From Trebouxia sp. TZW2008 (lineage: Eukaryota; Chlorophyta; Trebouxiophyceae; Trebouxiales; Trebouxiaceae): 64,000 bases of DNA. The translations under genes and the position numbers were made by a program. Within the stretch, counting starts at the first letter, position 1; every line of letters starts with the position of its first letter. Shown here one piece after another: positions 1 to 12,300 of this stretch. Under the pieces are notes generated by a model that saw only the letters and a program-made list of their open reading frames with translations, did no database searches and was not told the origin of the DNA. Where the stretch lies: positions 62,001 to 126,000 of the forward strand of contig BDIU01000211.1 in NCBI GenBank assembly GCA_002118135.1. Direction: 5' to 3'.

Positions 1-3000
1 ACCAGCAGCTGCAGGGTATTCTGATGCCGTTTCTACCTGTTCCTGAAGGGCTGCCTCATGACTCAGAAGGGGAAAAGCTGAAGGCCCTGCACGGCCCTTC
101 CTCTTCTTCTTTTTCTGCCGCCCTTCAGCGCGAGCATCATGTGGTGAAAAAGATGGCTCAACATCAGCTGTAGTTGACTTTGCATGGACCTGATGTAATG
201 GTCTTTCCTCAAATGCAGGATGATCTGATGCAACTGCCAGCTCAGCCACTGGCCGCTGCCGCTGCTTAGTCAGACCATGTGCATTGACAGGAAGCTTGAG
301 CTTAGGTGTATCATCCGAAGGCTGTGTGCTTGCTTCTGCAGCATTGCCGCAAGCAGAAGCAACCTTGTTCTGGCAAGTGCTATTGCTGTTGTTGCTGCTT
401 GTGACTAACATTGGCAGTCTGCTTAGGAGATCTGTGCACTGGTCAGTATTTGGCTGTTGGGGTGGCTCAGGGTCAGCCCTGGGGGTTTGAGGGGGAGGGG
501 AACTGTGGCGGAAAGCTCCAAGGCTGATGGAAGCAAAAGGGCCTTTGCGCCCATTGCCCCTAGGAGGGCTTTTGGTGGCGGGCCTAGATCTGGATGTGCC
601 ATCAGGTGAGTCACTTGTGCTGGCAGATCGGCCTGAGGCCCTCCTGTTTTCTGCTGCTTGCATTTCTTCGCTTCTGTCCTCTGTTGAGTGCACAGCAGAA
701 GCCTGACTAGGAAACGGAGTTGTCCGTGCGTGTGTGCCAGCATAGCCTGCATGCGTGGGTGCATGCATGGTGCGGCCGGCTGAACTGAAATTGGGCTTGG
801 CCTTGTTCTTGGGCTTTGCTGAGCCCTCAGTGATTAGGTCCTTGCCTGCAAGTAGAGCATTCCAGCTGTTTCAAACCATGTGTGCTTTGTGGCAGAACCA
901 TGCAATTGACTCAACAGGCGCAGTATAGACATTGACGTGATGACTTGAGGCAGCATACTCATGCAACACTGTCAGCTTCAGCGAGTTGCACTTTGCCACA
1001 CACACATCCAGCACCAACAGCATACAAAGCCCAGGCTGCTTGACCACAGCACGTGCATATATGCAGCCACCCCAAAGCACGCTAAGAGGCAAGAATCATG
1101 CTAAGAGGCAGGCAGCATCAGCTCCAGAGTGGCTGACAGCTAATTTGGGCCAGAAACTATCACAGAGTGAGGTGTTGTGGTTCTCACCAACAGCAGAAGA
1201 GAAATTGATGGCTGCATCAGGTGGCGAAGGCATCTGCTGCTTGACCATGTCCTTTTCAGCTTGCCTTACAGCAGCCTGTTCCAGATATGCTTCTGCAGCA
1301 TCTTTGTGCTGTTGGGCAGACCCTGTTCCAAAGGCTTCTGTCTGTGCTTCATCCTGTCGCAAGACAGACGGCTATTGGTGACACAGCCCAGTGCAATACA
1401 GAGGTTTGTGTAGACTGCAATTTGTTTTCTGGAGCAAGCACGCATGATGCTAAGGCAGCACAACTGTAGGTTCCGCCGCAACAAGCTGTTCCTGGTCACT
1501 TTGTGGCTTGCTGTCCGTCATTGACATGACAAATGCATTAGCAGCTGCTTTGCAAAGCACTTGCAACCTCAAAAAACAGGCGATTGTGCATGCCTGCTGA
1601 TGAAATTGCACTCACCTGCCTGTTGAGCTTCGCCTTGACCAACAGCATCAGTCATAGATGCAGGAGCCAGCGTCACTGCAAAGATAAGTACTGTACCTTG
1701 ATTGAAAGACCAGGCAGAAAGCTTCGAGCAGACGGCGAGGTGTCATCTGGGAACCCAAACCAAGACAGGTTGCCAGCTTGCACCAGATCCACCTGCACAA
1801 GACATTCCCTCATACTGACTGTATACAGGCGAGTCAGGATGCACAACACGTGGGAAATGTTGAGCCATACGCCCACAGCTGAATACACGCCTGCAGCGGC
1901 TTGACTCTGCTTGCATCAGAAAGCTGCATCGCAGATCAGCAGCAGGCCTCGATGGCTTCCCATTTGTACCACCGCAGCATTTAAGAGTCTCTGTCTCTGT
2001 CATAGAGTCTGTGTTGAAATTGCCTGTGCTTCAGATGATCCGTTGCAGCATATATGTAAGGCAGTTTGTGGCAGAAGAACATGCAGTCATGTTCTATTGC
2101 CACAAGCCTTATGGCCATGGGGAGATCAGGCATCTTCAGAGCTGCTTCCGGCCTGATTTTGTCTGCTTTTGCAGCAAGTGTTGCTGTCATGACCATCACC
2201 ATCAAGCCTGTAACTGCATCATGCACTGACTGGCATACAGCACTGCACAGTCAATGCCAGTCACACGAGCCTCGGGTGAGGAGATACAGCATTGCCAGCT
2301 TGGCCTAACAAGCACACCAAGATTCATCATTTGCCTTGGCCGTTGAAGCATTGTCGCTGCTCAGTCATTGACAAATGAGTGCCTGAGAAATTCCATTGAG
2401 ACAACACACAGCACTACCCTGACAGGCGGCCAGCAGAACTCAAGGTGGGGCATTGGCCATCACAACAGTGGCACTGCTCACTTCTGCTCCAGGGGTGTTG
2501 AGCTTGAGCACCACTTTACGGCGAAGCAAAGACTTGCGGGCTTCAAGGCTGACCCTTGAATAGGTACTTAGCACGTCATTAAGGCACTGCATTAGCTGTG
2601 AAGGCACTGTCACTACTCACCTCTGCTCCAGGGGCATTTAGCTTGAGCACCACTTTACGGCGCAGCAGAGACTTGAGGGGGTCAAGGCTGACCGTCACTT
2701 CAGGCAGATGAGCCCAGGAGCCCTCAAATGCCCCTGGCCCCACTGACACTGGCCCTATACTGGCTATCGGGTGCAGGCCTGTGATGCCTGTTGGGGCTAG
2801 CCAGTTGACACGGCCTACAGATACCTGCGCAAGAACACAATATGTGCGTCAGCAGCAAGCTCAAAGAGTAGCTGATGTTGCTTAAGTACAAGCGGGGCCT
2901 GCTGCTAAGCTTTTGCATATTCATGTGCACGGTGTCAACAGCTGTGACGAAGCTGCTCATGTAAAGCCTGAGCTGTCTCTGTGAAGCTACGCAGGCTCTG

Positions 3001-4477
3001 GAGAGGAATCAGCAAGTCTACAAGTGAGAGTCTGATTGAAGAGTCAGAAGGTGCAATGTCAACAAAGTCAGCAATTCAGATCCAGCGGTTCAAGATTGTG
3101 AATGATCTGGGATAGGTTGAAGTCCTGCAATCTTTACATAAATGCTGCAAATACTCAAGAGCTTTTCAGTGAATGCAGCAAGCCTTGAGAACAGTGTGTT
3201 CACATGCTTGTGCTCAATCAAATCAGTCGTGACATCAAGAAAGGTTTGATACACAGCACAATTCTGGCAAAAGCATGCTAGCTAGAAAGCAAGGTGCTGA
3301 TATATGGACAGAATGTACATGTGTTGCGGCATCTGTATGACAATCTCCTTCGGGACATAACTTACCTCTCGGCCCAATAATTCTGAGGCCTCAGGACCCA
3401 CGCTGCCAAGCAACCTGCGGTTGATACGCTGCACACCCCACACATTGGCCACAGCTGTTGTGGCTCCCACCATCAAGAGAGCCACAGCCAGAGCAGTCTG
3501 AACAGTCCTGTAACACCAAACATAGCAGCTCAAAACTTGTGTACATTGCCATTTGTGCATGCAGGGCAGAAGCTCGAGCTGTTTTTGCTGTCCTGATGGG
3601 CCAGATCAGCTGTTGCTGGTTTGCATTGAAGCTCTGAAATTGTGTAATGCCTAGCGTCAGGTGAACTTTATGGCGAACCTACCCCAGTCGTATGCTCCTG
3701 ATACTTCTATGCCATGAACTTGCAAGACGTCCTGCTGCTGCCTTGATCTTTCCTGGAACTGGTGGGACTGGTGGCATGTTTCCCATTCCCTTTCTGGGCC
3801 ATCTTGAAGCATGAGAGACTGCAGCGTCGCATGTAGTACTAATCAGACCGCAGCAGAACAGCATGAAAAGCTGTGCGCTTGAACTCTGGAAACAGCAACG
3901 CTTCTCTCAAGCGCTTCCACTGTGCTTACCAGAAAGAGGACTCCGTGTTCTTTGAAAATGGCGGAAGAAGCCTGCATAGATGGTCACAATATTAAGCAAA
4001 ATTAAGCAACATATGTGTCTATGCTGAGGGCACCAGGTTTGACCGAAGACGGTTCAAGTATTCGTCAATCTTTAGCACGATGCGCTGATGGTGTGAAATG
4101 TCAGCACCTTGCTGCAGCAAGCGTATCGGTTCTGCCCTCTTGGCCGCATGCCGGACACGGCCGCAAGCCAATATGCCGCAACCCCAAGCAGGCCTTGGTG
4201 ACGGTCCGTGCGGCTGAAGAGGCATGCCGCACAATGTGCTACTGAGTTGTGCTGCCTTTCACCTACTGCGTCTGGTTCATGTCACCGCCGAGTTGCCTAG
4301 GCAGGCTGATCTTTGACTACCAGCTTTGACTGGGATTCGCGTGTGATCTGCAAACGAGACGTGCGCGACGGCAGCACCGGGAGCAGCACGAGCAAGCCCG
4401 AAGCGGCCCACAATCGCGGGCCGGTGCACGCTGCGCTCGCCCGGTCCCTGAGCATGCCTGTTGGCATCACGGAGCAT
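1..4477 (-). CDS. TIC236: TIC236/TamB-like chloroplast envelope protein, N-terminal part (continues beyond position 1)
   Basis: Family role: TIC236 is an inner-envelope protein whose TamB-like domain spans the intermembrane space and links the TOC and TIC protein-import machineries. Model (high to low): exons 4477-4321, 4213-4108, 3971-3930, 3883-3683, 3507-3366, 2824-2621, 1792-1697, 1353 (or 1371)-1188 and 845 to beyond 1. All join in phase. The first ~160 residues are Arg/Ala/Ser-rich and fit a transit peptide. A membrane segment (ALAVALLMVGATTAVANVW) follows at about residue 170-190. The next two exons carry the family's N-terminal block: a GITGLHPIASIGPVSVGPG segment, then SLLRRKVVLKLNAPGAE and NLSWFGFPDDTSPSARSF. 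The last visible exon is a long low-complexity basic stretch open for 845 nt. The gene calls rest on that conserved block. The exons above 3883 are less certain. The C-terminal DUF490 region lies outside the window. Confidence 0.75.
2475..2558 (-). repeat. Partial copy of TIC236-like exon 6 (3' edge plus donor)
   Basis: About 80 bp in the following intron repeat the 3' end of exon 2824-2621. It still reads SLLRRKVVLKLNTPGAE and ends in a GTGAGC donor-like sequence. The copy has no convincing acceptor, and the true exon joins in phase to 1792-1697 without it. I read it as a decayed tandem duplicate of the exon edge. Confidence 0.7.
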
Positions 4478-5025
4478 GCAGACCTGCTGTGCTGCAAAAT
4501 TGGACCGGACAACAACAATGGCATTTCTGTAGATTTTGCCAAACCAAAATGGTTCATTCAGTTGAGCTTTGACAGTCTGCCATCCTTGATGCTCAGCAAT
4601 CTTGACCTCAAGCCTGGAGCGCTTGTGCTTGCTGGCTTGCTTGCCTAGACTAGCCTTCTTACTGTCAGTGTACTGCTTGACACATGCTGCTCGCAAAACA
4701 GGTCACGACACTCCCTGCTCCTTATGTGGGTCACCTGCTACGTGCATAATCGATTGAGGCAACAAAGTCACGTTGAAGTGCAGAGTGCCCCCACACTGTG
4801 ATGCATCAATGCTCCGGGTGCATGATGCCCTCAGACAGAACTTCGTCTGTACTGCTTAATAATATGCTTGATCCGTCCAAAAGACGTCATACTCGATAAA
4901 TAAATTCATCAAGACAAGAAAGTACCAAACAATGACTGGTGCACTTGAAACAGGTCCATCCATCCTGCACTTCTGCCACCACAATAAGCAAATGACACTG
5001 CAAACTCTCTCTCCCACGTAAGTTC
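4478..5025. other. Intergenic: upstream of the TIC236-like gene and 3' flank of the 5026-8979 gene
   Basis: This holds the probable promoter and 5' UTR of the TIC236-like gene (start at 4477) and the 3' flank of the next minus-strand gene (stop at 5026). A minus-strand frame is open from 4696 through the start codon, so the true start could lie upstream. I see no RNA gene or mobile element. Confidence 0.4.
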
Positions 5026-6680
5026 TTACTGGTTCCCAGAAAACGCCTGCCAAGCATCACACGCATTCTGCAGATTTGTGGTGCCAGCAGTGCTCCATAT
5101 GCTGCTAAAACCAGGCAAATTGCTAGCTAGACTCACACGGGCTGGTGCAGAAACAGGTGGATTGCCAGTACTAGCAGCATTCAGAATGTCTGCAGATGGT
5201 GATTCCACATCTTGCAAGGCACTTCGAGGGCTTCTGACTAGCATGCCAGGAAAGGGGCTGCCAACTTCTTCTGGCAAGGGTGGCAAACCCCAGCCCCTTG
5301 GGCTTTCAACGTACCCCAGCTGTGGCAGCTTGTCTGCAGCTGTGGCGTGATCAGGATGGAAAAACGTGCTGCTACGGATATGCTGAGACGGCTCGGGTGG
5401 GCTGAAGCGCAAAGGCAAAACTGAGGTTGGCGAGTACTTTGCACTGGGTCTCTGCATGCTGCTTGTGATAGCTAAAGCAGGCGAGTGGTACTGTTCACGA
5501 TAAGGAGATCTCTCAAGTAGGGACACTCGATGCGTCACGGAACTGAAAGAAGAGGAGGGAGACTGAATGGCAGCTTGACTAGGCCCCGCACTGTCCGCAG
5601 GCATGTGTCCTGAGTTGAGTCGCTGAGGAAACTGATATGGCATGTCAGCAGGCGCCTGCCCAATGTGATGACTAACAGGCGCCTGGTGCTGCCACACAGG
5701 TTCTTGGACAGGAAGCTGCTCTAGGTTTGGGTTGTAGCTGCTGTTCTGGGAGAATCCTGTTGGCACAAAGACTGGCGCATTGACTGACAGCTGACGGCGG
5801 TATTGCACAGCAGGCAGCGGTGGTACAGAAGATGAACTCGCCCTGGAGGCTAGTGACTGTACAGGGTGGGGGCATTTCTGGGGGCCTGAAGGGGGCTCTT
5901 GGGGGGCCTGCGGTAGCTCATGAATCTCAGGGTCAAACTCAGCATCCAAACCTGGGATGAATCTGCGCCTGGCTGGTGCAGCTTTCTTGGCTGATTTCCT
6001 GCTGTGCCGGCTTTTACGCTTTGGACCGGTTTGCCTGCCAGTTTGACTGTCCAGACTGCTATCTACCGAAGGGGTGCTAGGGCGCCAAGGTAGGTCTGCC
6101 ATGCCAGAAGAAGAAGGTAAGCCACTGGGCCAAAAGCCTGGTGGCTGCTGAGGCTGACTTCCCGCTGAGCCTGCTAGGCTGCTGGGGGTACTAGGTTCAC
6201 TGCCATGTGCCTCTTGCATCATGCCTGAGAGCTGTGCCTCATCCCTGCTGTGCATGATATGGTCTGGTGTTTGAAAGCTGGCCCCTGCTCTGAGGTCTGC
6301 TGCCTCTGAAGTGACGTCACTTACGCTTCTGCCAAGACTGCGCTGAGTTTCAGCTGCTGGAACTTGAGAGTGACTACGCTGAGCAGATCTAGATCTTCTA
6401 GGCTTCTGCTGCCTTTCATGCTGAGGCTGAGACCTGACTTGAGTCCCAATGGCTTCACTGTGAGTGCTGGAAGCAGAAGGACTGGATGGAATGGCAGGCT
6501 CTGAGGCTTTGGATCTGCTGCGGCTGTGCTTGACTGCAACGGGCTGTGTGCGCTGCTGGCTGTGGAGCAGCGGCCGCAGCTGTGGGCATGTCAGGTCTGA
6601 ATGCAGCTGTGCTTGTTGCAGACTCTGCAGCTCCTGCCTTTGCTGCTGCAGATACTGCTGTTGCTGCTGCTCTTCCAGCC

Positions 6681-6714
<34 letters not shown>

Positions 6715-7782
6715 ATGCAGCTTCTCAAAATGGCGCTGCCGCTGCATGACAATGCTTGATTGCACGTGGCGGTGGGTACTCTGTCGGCGGCGGTACCATC
6801 TGGCACCCAGAAGCAAACCCAGACTGCAGATCAGTCCACATACCAGCAGGCCCACCACTTCAATGGCTATCTCACCTGCATGTAAACATGACCCTGATGC
6901 ATGGATCTAGGCAAGAAGGACATGCCAAGGTGTGGGCAATTTCTTTGCAAAACAAGCGATGCACTTGCTGAGCCAATACTGGTTGTATGGACACCTGTCA
7001 GCTCTGTCATGACAAGTGCTGAGAACAAATTGGAAGCTTCCACTTCAGCAGAACCCACAACCTCTTCTCAAGCATGCGTTGCATCAGGGCTGAAAGCCAC
7101 TTGCTTGTTCAATACAGCTGTGACCCTTCATGAAATCTGGCACTATGCACAGCGGCAGTCATGCCCAAGCATGTCTTGTTGACTTACGGTGTGACTTGTC
7201 CAGATTGGGGCTGAGACAGCTTCTACACGCTTGCCCTACATGTTCAGCTTCGCTGTCAAGCTGCTGCTGCACCTGTAGGCACAAGACACACAATGAATGT
7301 CCATTTGATGCTGTTGCCCTGACGCACATACACCTTTGTTCATCAAAGCATGAAACCAGGAACTTGTTGGCACCATGACAGGGTGTCTGGACTGGGTTGA
7401 AGCGGCCACTTGCAACAGCAGAATTGCACAGCTGCGCGTGCAGTCAAGACGCAGCGGTGACAAACAACAGGATAGTTTGACTACATACTTGCAGAATGAA
7501 GTTGCATGGCTTGCATCAAGAGCACTCACCACTTGGGTGTCATGCATGAAATGCCGCCACAGGCTCTGCAGGCCCAACAGGAACCCTTCCTGCCCTCCCA
7601 GCGTTCTCCAGCTGACACTATTCGGCTCTGAAGCTATACTGGTCTGTGGGTATGCTGCATCTGCTCGTGTGCCTTGAGTTAGCTGGCTCTGATGTACAGG
7701 GTTGGAGGCATGATCAGTTGCATGTGACCAGTACTGCTGTTGATTGTCTTGTGGCACAGCTTGCAAATGTGGCATTTGCTGA

Positions 7783-7821
<39 letters not shown>

Positions 7822-8979
7822 ATGTTTGACATGGGTGTGCCCTGGGACAGGTCTGAATTGCAAGGCAAGCTGTCTGTGCTGGAAGCCAACTCTGTATGTA
7901 GTTTGGCATGCTGATGCATTGCTTGCCAGGTGATGTGTAAACTGGCCAGGAGATTGTCCATTTGCTGACAGGTGGCGGTGTCGTGTGTGCCTTGCTGTTC
8001 AGCAAGCAGTGGAGAGTCTTCCGAGCCAGCTTGAGCAAGACAGTATGGCCAAAGCTCTGCATACGTAGATTCATGTCAAGGAATGGGTTGGTGAGCACCA
8101 AGGGTCAATGCGCATGCAATTTTGAGCACAGCGTGCGAATGCAATGCATTGCACCAGCTCACCTTGCACTGCCTCCGTTTGCTTGACTACTTCAGGTGGC
8201 AACTGTCGCTGACCCTGCATCAGGAGCACACAGTCAGATGCCAAAGCTGCTGGCAAGCAACAGCAGCATGCATAAACCCGTCAAGCACTGCCGCCAGAGT
8301 GACATCCACAAACAGCATGTCCCGCACCTGAGTTGGCATCAACCTGGTTGCTGGTGCACAGCTTCCTCCCACAAAAGGCGCAGACAGCCAACTGCTCAGC
8401 AGCACTGCAAATACGCCCTCGCTTTAGTAGCGAACTTTTTGTGCAGCGTCACGGTATTAACATTTTTGCTGATAGCAGAGCTGCACTTGAAAAGCCTAAC
8501 CTGTCCACAAAAGACACAATAACATGGCCGCTGTTCAGTTGCAGTCCGTGTACGCGTCGACGCCGGGCAGGGGCTCAGATTCACCTGCTGAACGTCGCAC
8601 CTTGCGTTCCTGCAGCGCCGACGCTTTCAGCACAAAGGAAGCAACTACCGCACTACATAAGCCTGACATGTGCCGTTCACGAGCTGTGAGCGCGAGTTCG
8701 CTGCAGAAAGCTGAGCAAGACAGCACAACACAGCGCTGTGAAAGACGGATTGCAATCGAGCGAGACTCACCTATATTGCGACTTCTCGAACACCTTGAAC
8801 CGAGCAGGCACCACACCACTATACACAGTCTGTTTGTTGACGGGCGCCACGGGCCGTCAGCAGCCCCAGACTCTAACCGCCCGGGGCCGAGACGAACTTG
8901 CAGCGCAATCCGCTTGCCGGAAACCGGCTCACCCGAAGCAAACAGCTTCCATTGCGCTATGCTCGCGCCGTTCAACCAT
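5026..8979 (-). CDS. Unrecognised single-pass membrane protein with poly-Gln tracts and long disordered tail
   Basis: I do not recognise the family. Phase-consistent exons are 8979-8933, 8818-8771, 8700-8585, from 8404 (end unclear, roughly 8315-8230), roughly 8229-8163, 8056-7530, 7272-7188 and 6875-5026. The N-terminal exons read MEAVCFG, VVPARFKVFEKSQY and TARERHMSGLCSAVVASF. A Gln-rich stretch (12 Gln, then HQQ) is in exon 8056-7530. The last exon opens with a hydrophobic segment (IAIEVVGLLVCGLICSLGLL) followed by RWYRRRQ, so it is a membrane anchor with a positive cytosolic side. A second run of 11 Gln and about 550 residues rich in Ser/Pro/Gln/Arg follow, ending in SGNQ. The last exon is solid. 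The exon junction around 8330-8215 is unresolved because no in-phase donor/acceptor pair stands out. The tail's length and composition suggest a scaffold or adaptor, but that is inference. Confidence 0.6.
6682..6713 (-). repeat. CAG/CTG trinucleotide run coding poly-Gln
   Basis: An uninterrupted CTG run on the plus strand (CAG on the coding strand) just after the membrane anchor encodes 11 consecutive Gln. Further Gln-rich sequence follows. It is likely length-polymorphic. Confidence 0.85.
7782..7822 (-). repeat. Second CAG/CAA run coding poly-Gln
   Basis: Mixed CAG and CAA codons (CTG and TTG on the plus strand) in exon 8056-7530 encode 12 Gln followed by HQQ. The mixed codons suggest an older, more stable run than the one near 6700. 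Confidence 0.8.
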
Positions 8980-9383
8980 TGAGTCAGATCAAATGTGGAT
9001 GAGAAGGGGCTGCTAGAGGCTGGCCTATTAGTCAACTTTACAAGCCATCATGCATGTCAGACTGTTCTTCTTCTTCTGTGCTGAGCTGGACTCGCTCAGG
9101 CTCTTCTGAGTGCGACTCAGGAGTCAAAACTCGCATAACAACAGCACCAGGTCAGGTCTTCGTAGGACTGGCGATTGTTGTCTGCTATAACGAAGCAAAG
9201 CTCGGGCTGTTCGGCGTACAAGCTATTCAGCACGCGCACCCCTATCGCCTTACGGCATTGCCGGCGACGATGCCAGAAACGCTGGCAGCATCTGACCTCA
9301 GAAGCCCTTCTGAGCACTTCCCACAGGGTGGACCTCTGAGATTCAAGTCAATGAATCAGGTGTTATCAGGTCCTCTGGACACG
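8980..9383. promoter_or_regulatory. Divergent promoter between the poly-Gln gene and kinase copy 1
   Basis: Two divergent genes begin about 400 bp apart. From about 9005 the sequence matches the region upstream of kinase copy 2 (from about 20537): shared blocks include GGGGCTGCTAGAG and a block around AGTCAACTT...CACAAGCCAT. The duplicated unit therefore includes promoter or 5' UTR sequence. No TATA box is obvious on either strand. Confidence 0.4.
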
Positions 9384-12300
9384 ATGGCTCGGAATGTGTA
9401 CTACACTCTAGGTGAGCGCATTTCTGTCACGGTCGATGTCTTGCGTTTGAACCCTGGCCCAGAACAGCTGAGGTTAACGCCCAGAAACCTTGGCATCTGA
9501 CCGTATCGTGTCAGCAGGGGCTACAACTGGCACCGCTCAAGGCGTCTTAGAGCCTGAGTGGAGTGTCTACAGTGGAGAAGCGTCTCCTGGATGCTTTGGA
9601 AGGGGTAAGTATCTGCTCCAAGATGCTCTCGCTGCTGTCATATCAAGCACACCATGGTCAGTTGATGCAAGTGCATTGCCACATAGAATTTGCAGTCACC
9701 ACAGACTGCCATGTATCAGCAACACTGTATACCATTCACAAAGACAGTGACAACTTGTCTTCAATTTCTGTGCAGAACAAAGTCACCACCGGTGCTCTCA
9801 GAGCCATGATGGCAATGGTGGAATACCATCAAGCGAGCCTTGACCTGGTGCAAACTGCAGCAGAGGTCAGTCGCACCTTTTCACAGCATCTCATGTTTGA
9901 GTGCTGCTTATTGCTGCAGCTGAACCAATGCTGCAAGCAGCTGCAGCGTGAGCTCCAGCTACACAAGATACATCAACTGCGTTGCTGCTTGAATGTGACT
10001 TGCAGCAGCGCATAGCTGATAACATACACCACGTCAGACGACATGCAAGCCTCCGCATGCCAATGAGAAGTTTGTCGCTGCTTCAATTTACAGGCTGGTA
10101 GTGCTGTCAGCAAGGGTGCATTGACCGTCCAGCGCGCAAAGGTCAACAGCCTGAAGGGTAAGGTTGAGCATCTGGTGGAAGCATTGGCGCAGGAGCAAAC
10201 CTGCTCAGGCAAGGAAGGTGCCAGCAAGCCACAACATGATGCTCTGAAGAAGGAGGTAAGCCCTCAGTCTTACGGTTCAGGACTTCGCCATCATATTTGT
10301 CAGAAAGGGGCTGATAGATTCAGCAATGTTTACAGTTTCAAGCGATGAAAAGCGTCAGACACCGGCGCAACAAAGCAAATGGCAGCGTTTCTGTGATGCT
10401 ATGCTTCCTGTCATGACTACAGGTGCCATGCTGGGCCTGCCATGTCAAAACCAGTAGGGTCTTGTAAATCTCAGCAACGTTCCTCAACGGCGGGTCTCGC
10501 ATCTTGAATGTGTCTATGCAAGCGCAAAGTGGCACATTACATAGGACCAGGCTCAGGCTACATTGACACTCATTCAGTATGACTCAGACCAAAACTGCTG
10601 TCTAAGCTGCAGGTCTGTGATGTAGAAGGGCAAGGCATAGGCTCAACTGACATTGCCCACTCACTGTGCTTTGGACCAAATTGCAGGTGGGCAACATGTA
10701 TGAGGCCAAGGCATGGGCTACACTGACGGTGTTTTGTCCACTCACTGTGCTTCAGGTTGACATCGCTGTTTGTGGTGCAGGTGGGTGATAGGTAGGAGAC
10801 CAAGGCATACACTACACTGACAGTGCTTTGCCCACTCACTGTGCTCCAGGCCAACACTGCTCTGCACATTGCAACGGGCAAAAGATACTGGGGCAAGGCA
10901 TGGCCTACGCTGACATTGTGTTGCAGGTGTGTAATATGCATGAGAGGGCATGATGGCCTCACTGTCATTCTGCTCAGTCAGTGGGCTTCAGGCCAACACC
11001 ATGTTTGTGTTACAGGTGGTCAACTTGTACGAGGGCATGCTAGCATCAGCTGGCACACTGCCAGCCATCGAGGGTGCCAGAGCGGCACAGGAGTGTCAGC
11101 TGCAACAGGCATCCAAAGCCCAGGCAGCCCTGCTACAAGCCCAGATGTCTGCGATCCAGAACGCTGACAAGTGAGGCAATCTCCTTGAGAAGTTTGCAGA
11201 TTTGTCTGTTTCCTGTGTCTTGTTTTGACTGCACACAGCATGAATGGAATCGTTCACTGCCTCACAGATGCCAGGCAATGTGCTGCATGCCCACAAGTCT
11301 GTCCTATGCTTTGAGCTGACAATGCATCTGTGTATCTGCAATTCTCGTCCATTTTGAGAGGTGCCCGAGGGCAAGCTGAAAGACATGCTTCTGCAAAATT
11401 ACGATCAGCGCAAAGACTTAACATCTATCAGCATACGTCTGGGCTGTATCAGAGGATGTGCAACATCATCACAACAGCTTCCTGCAATGGGTACTGGCCT
11501 GTTTTTGCTGTGCCGCCTTCATGTCGACATTACCACATCATGCCATGGCAGCCACATTAACATCATTGCATCACATGCTAACACACCCTGTTATTTCTCA
11601 TGCAGACTTGCCTCGCCCATTTGACTAACATTCTTTGCACCAAGTGACTCAAACTCACTTGAAATCTCCAGAACATGCTTCTGGTGGGCACGTCTTCATT
11701 GAGGCTTGCAAGTTGGCGAGACTGACACTTTCATGACGATGATCAGGATGGTATTGAGTAATTGCAGCTGTTCGTTCAGACAAGCAGGCTCTGCTGACAT
11801 GTATTCAGCAGACATAGAATGTAGCTTTGATCACTCTTGCAACATGACGCTGGTTCCCCTGCAGGGCTGACAAGAAGGCTGAGTTGGTCAAGCGTCTAGC
11901 TCAAGGATTTGCTGCAAGATGCCGGACACGGTGCGAGACCCTGCAGCAGGAAAAAAACCAGCTGACTGAGGACCTGTCCACCAGCATTGACAGTAGGAAG
12001 GCTCAGTCGTTCCAGCTGAAGACCGTGACAGATGCCAAGGATGCGTTGACTGCAAGCAATGAGGGTTTGCACGAGTTGCTCAGCAGGTATGGATTCATTA
12101 GGCCGTTTTATATAAAGTTGCAGCATATGCTGTCGGCTAGACACCTGTTGGGCACATGCTAATGTCTAAGTATGTCATTTAACTCAGGCAAGAGATTGTG
12201 GCAAGCGCAAATTCACTGTCAGTCTCGTCCAAACTTGACGGTCACAGTTGCTTGCACTGCATTGCGATTTTGCAATGAGCAGGTAATCTGCAGATCAGCA

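Noticed and set aside
5026..6858. TMEM131-like identity for the poly-Gln membrane protein
   Set aside because: The tail has an SSIW-like motif near its end, but the gene lacks the long beta-rich ectodomain of TMEM131, so the resemblance is too weak.
8524..8982. 152-codon plus-strand ORF starting MAAVQLQ
   Set aside because: The minus strand of this stretch gives phase-consistent exons with good splice sites for the 5026-8979 gene; the plus ORF has no recognisable content and ends before the kinase gene.
9054..9489. Open frame upstream of kinase 1 (MSDCSSSSV...)
   Set aside because: The matching stretch of kinase 2 is not open in the same frame from an ATG, so conservation there is better explained by promoter or 5' UTR sequence.
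11361..11624. Possible extra kinase-1 exon (PEGKLKDMLLQNYDQRKD)
   Set aside because: The frame is not preserved in kinase 2, although all accepted exons are; treated as intron.
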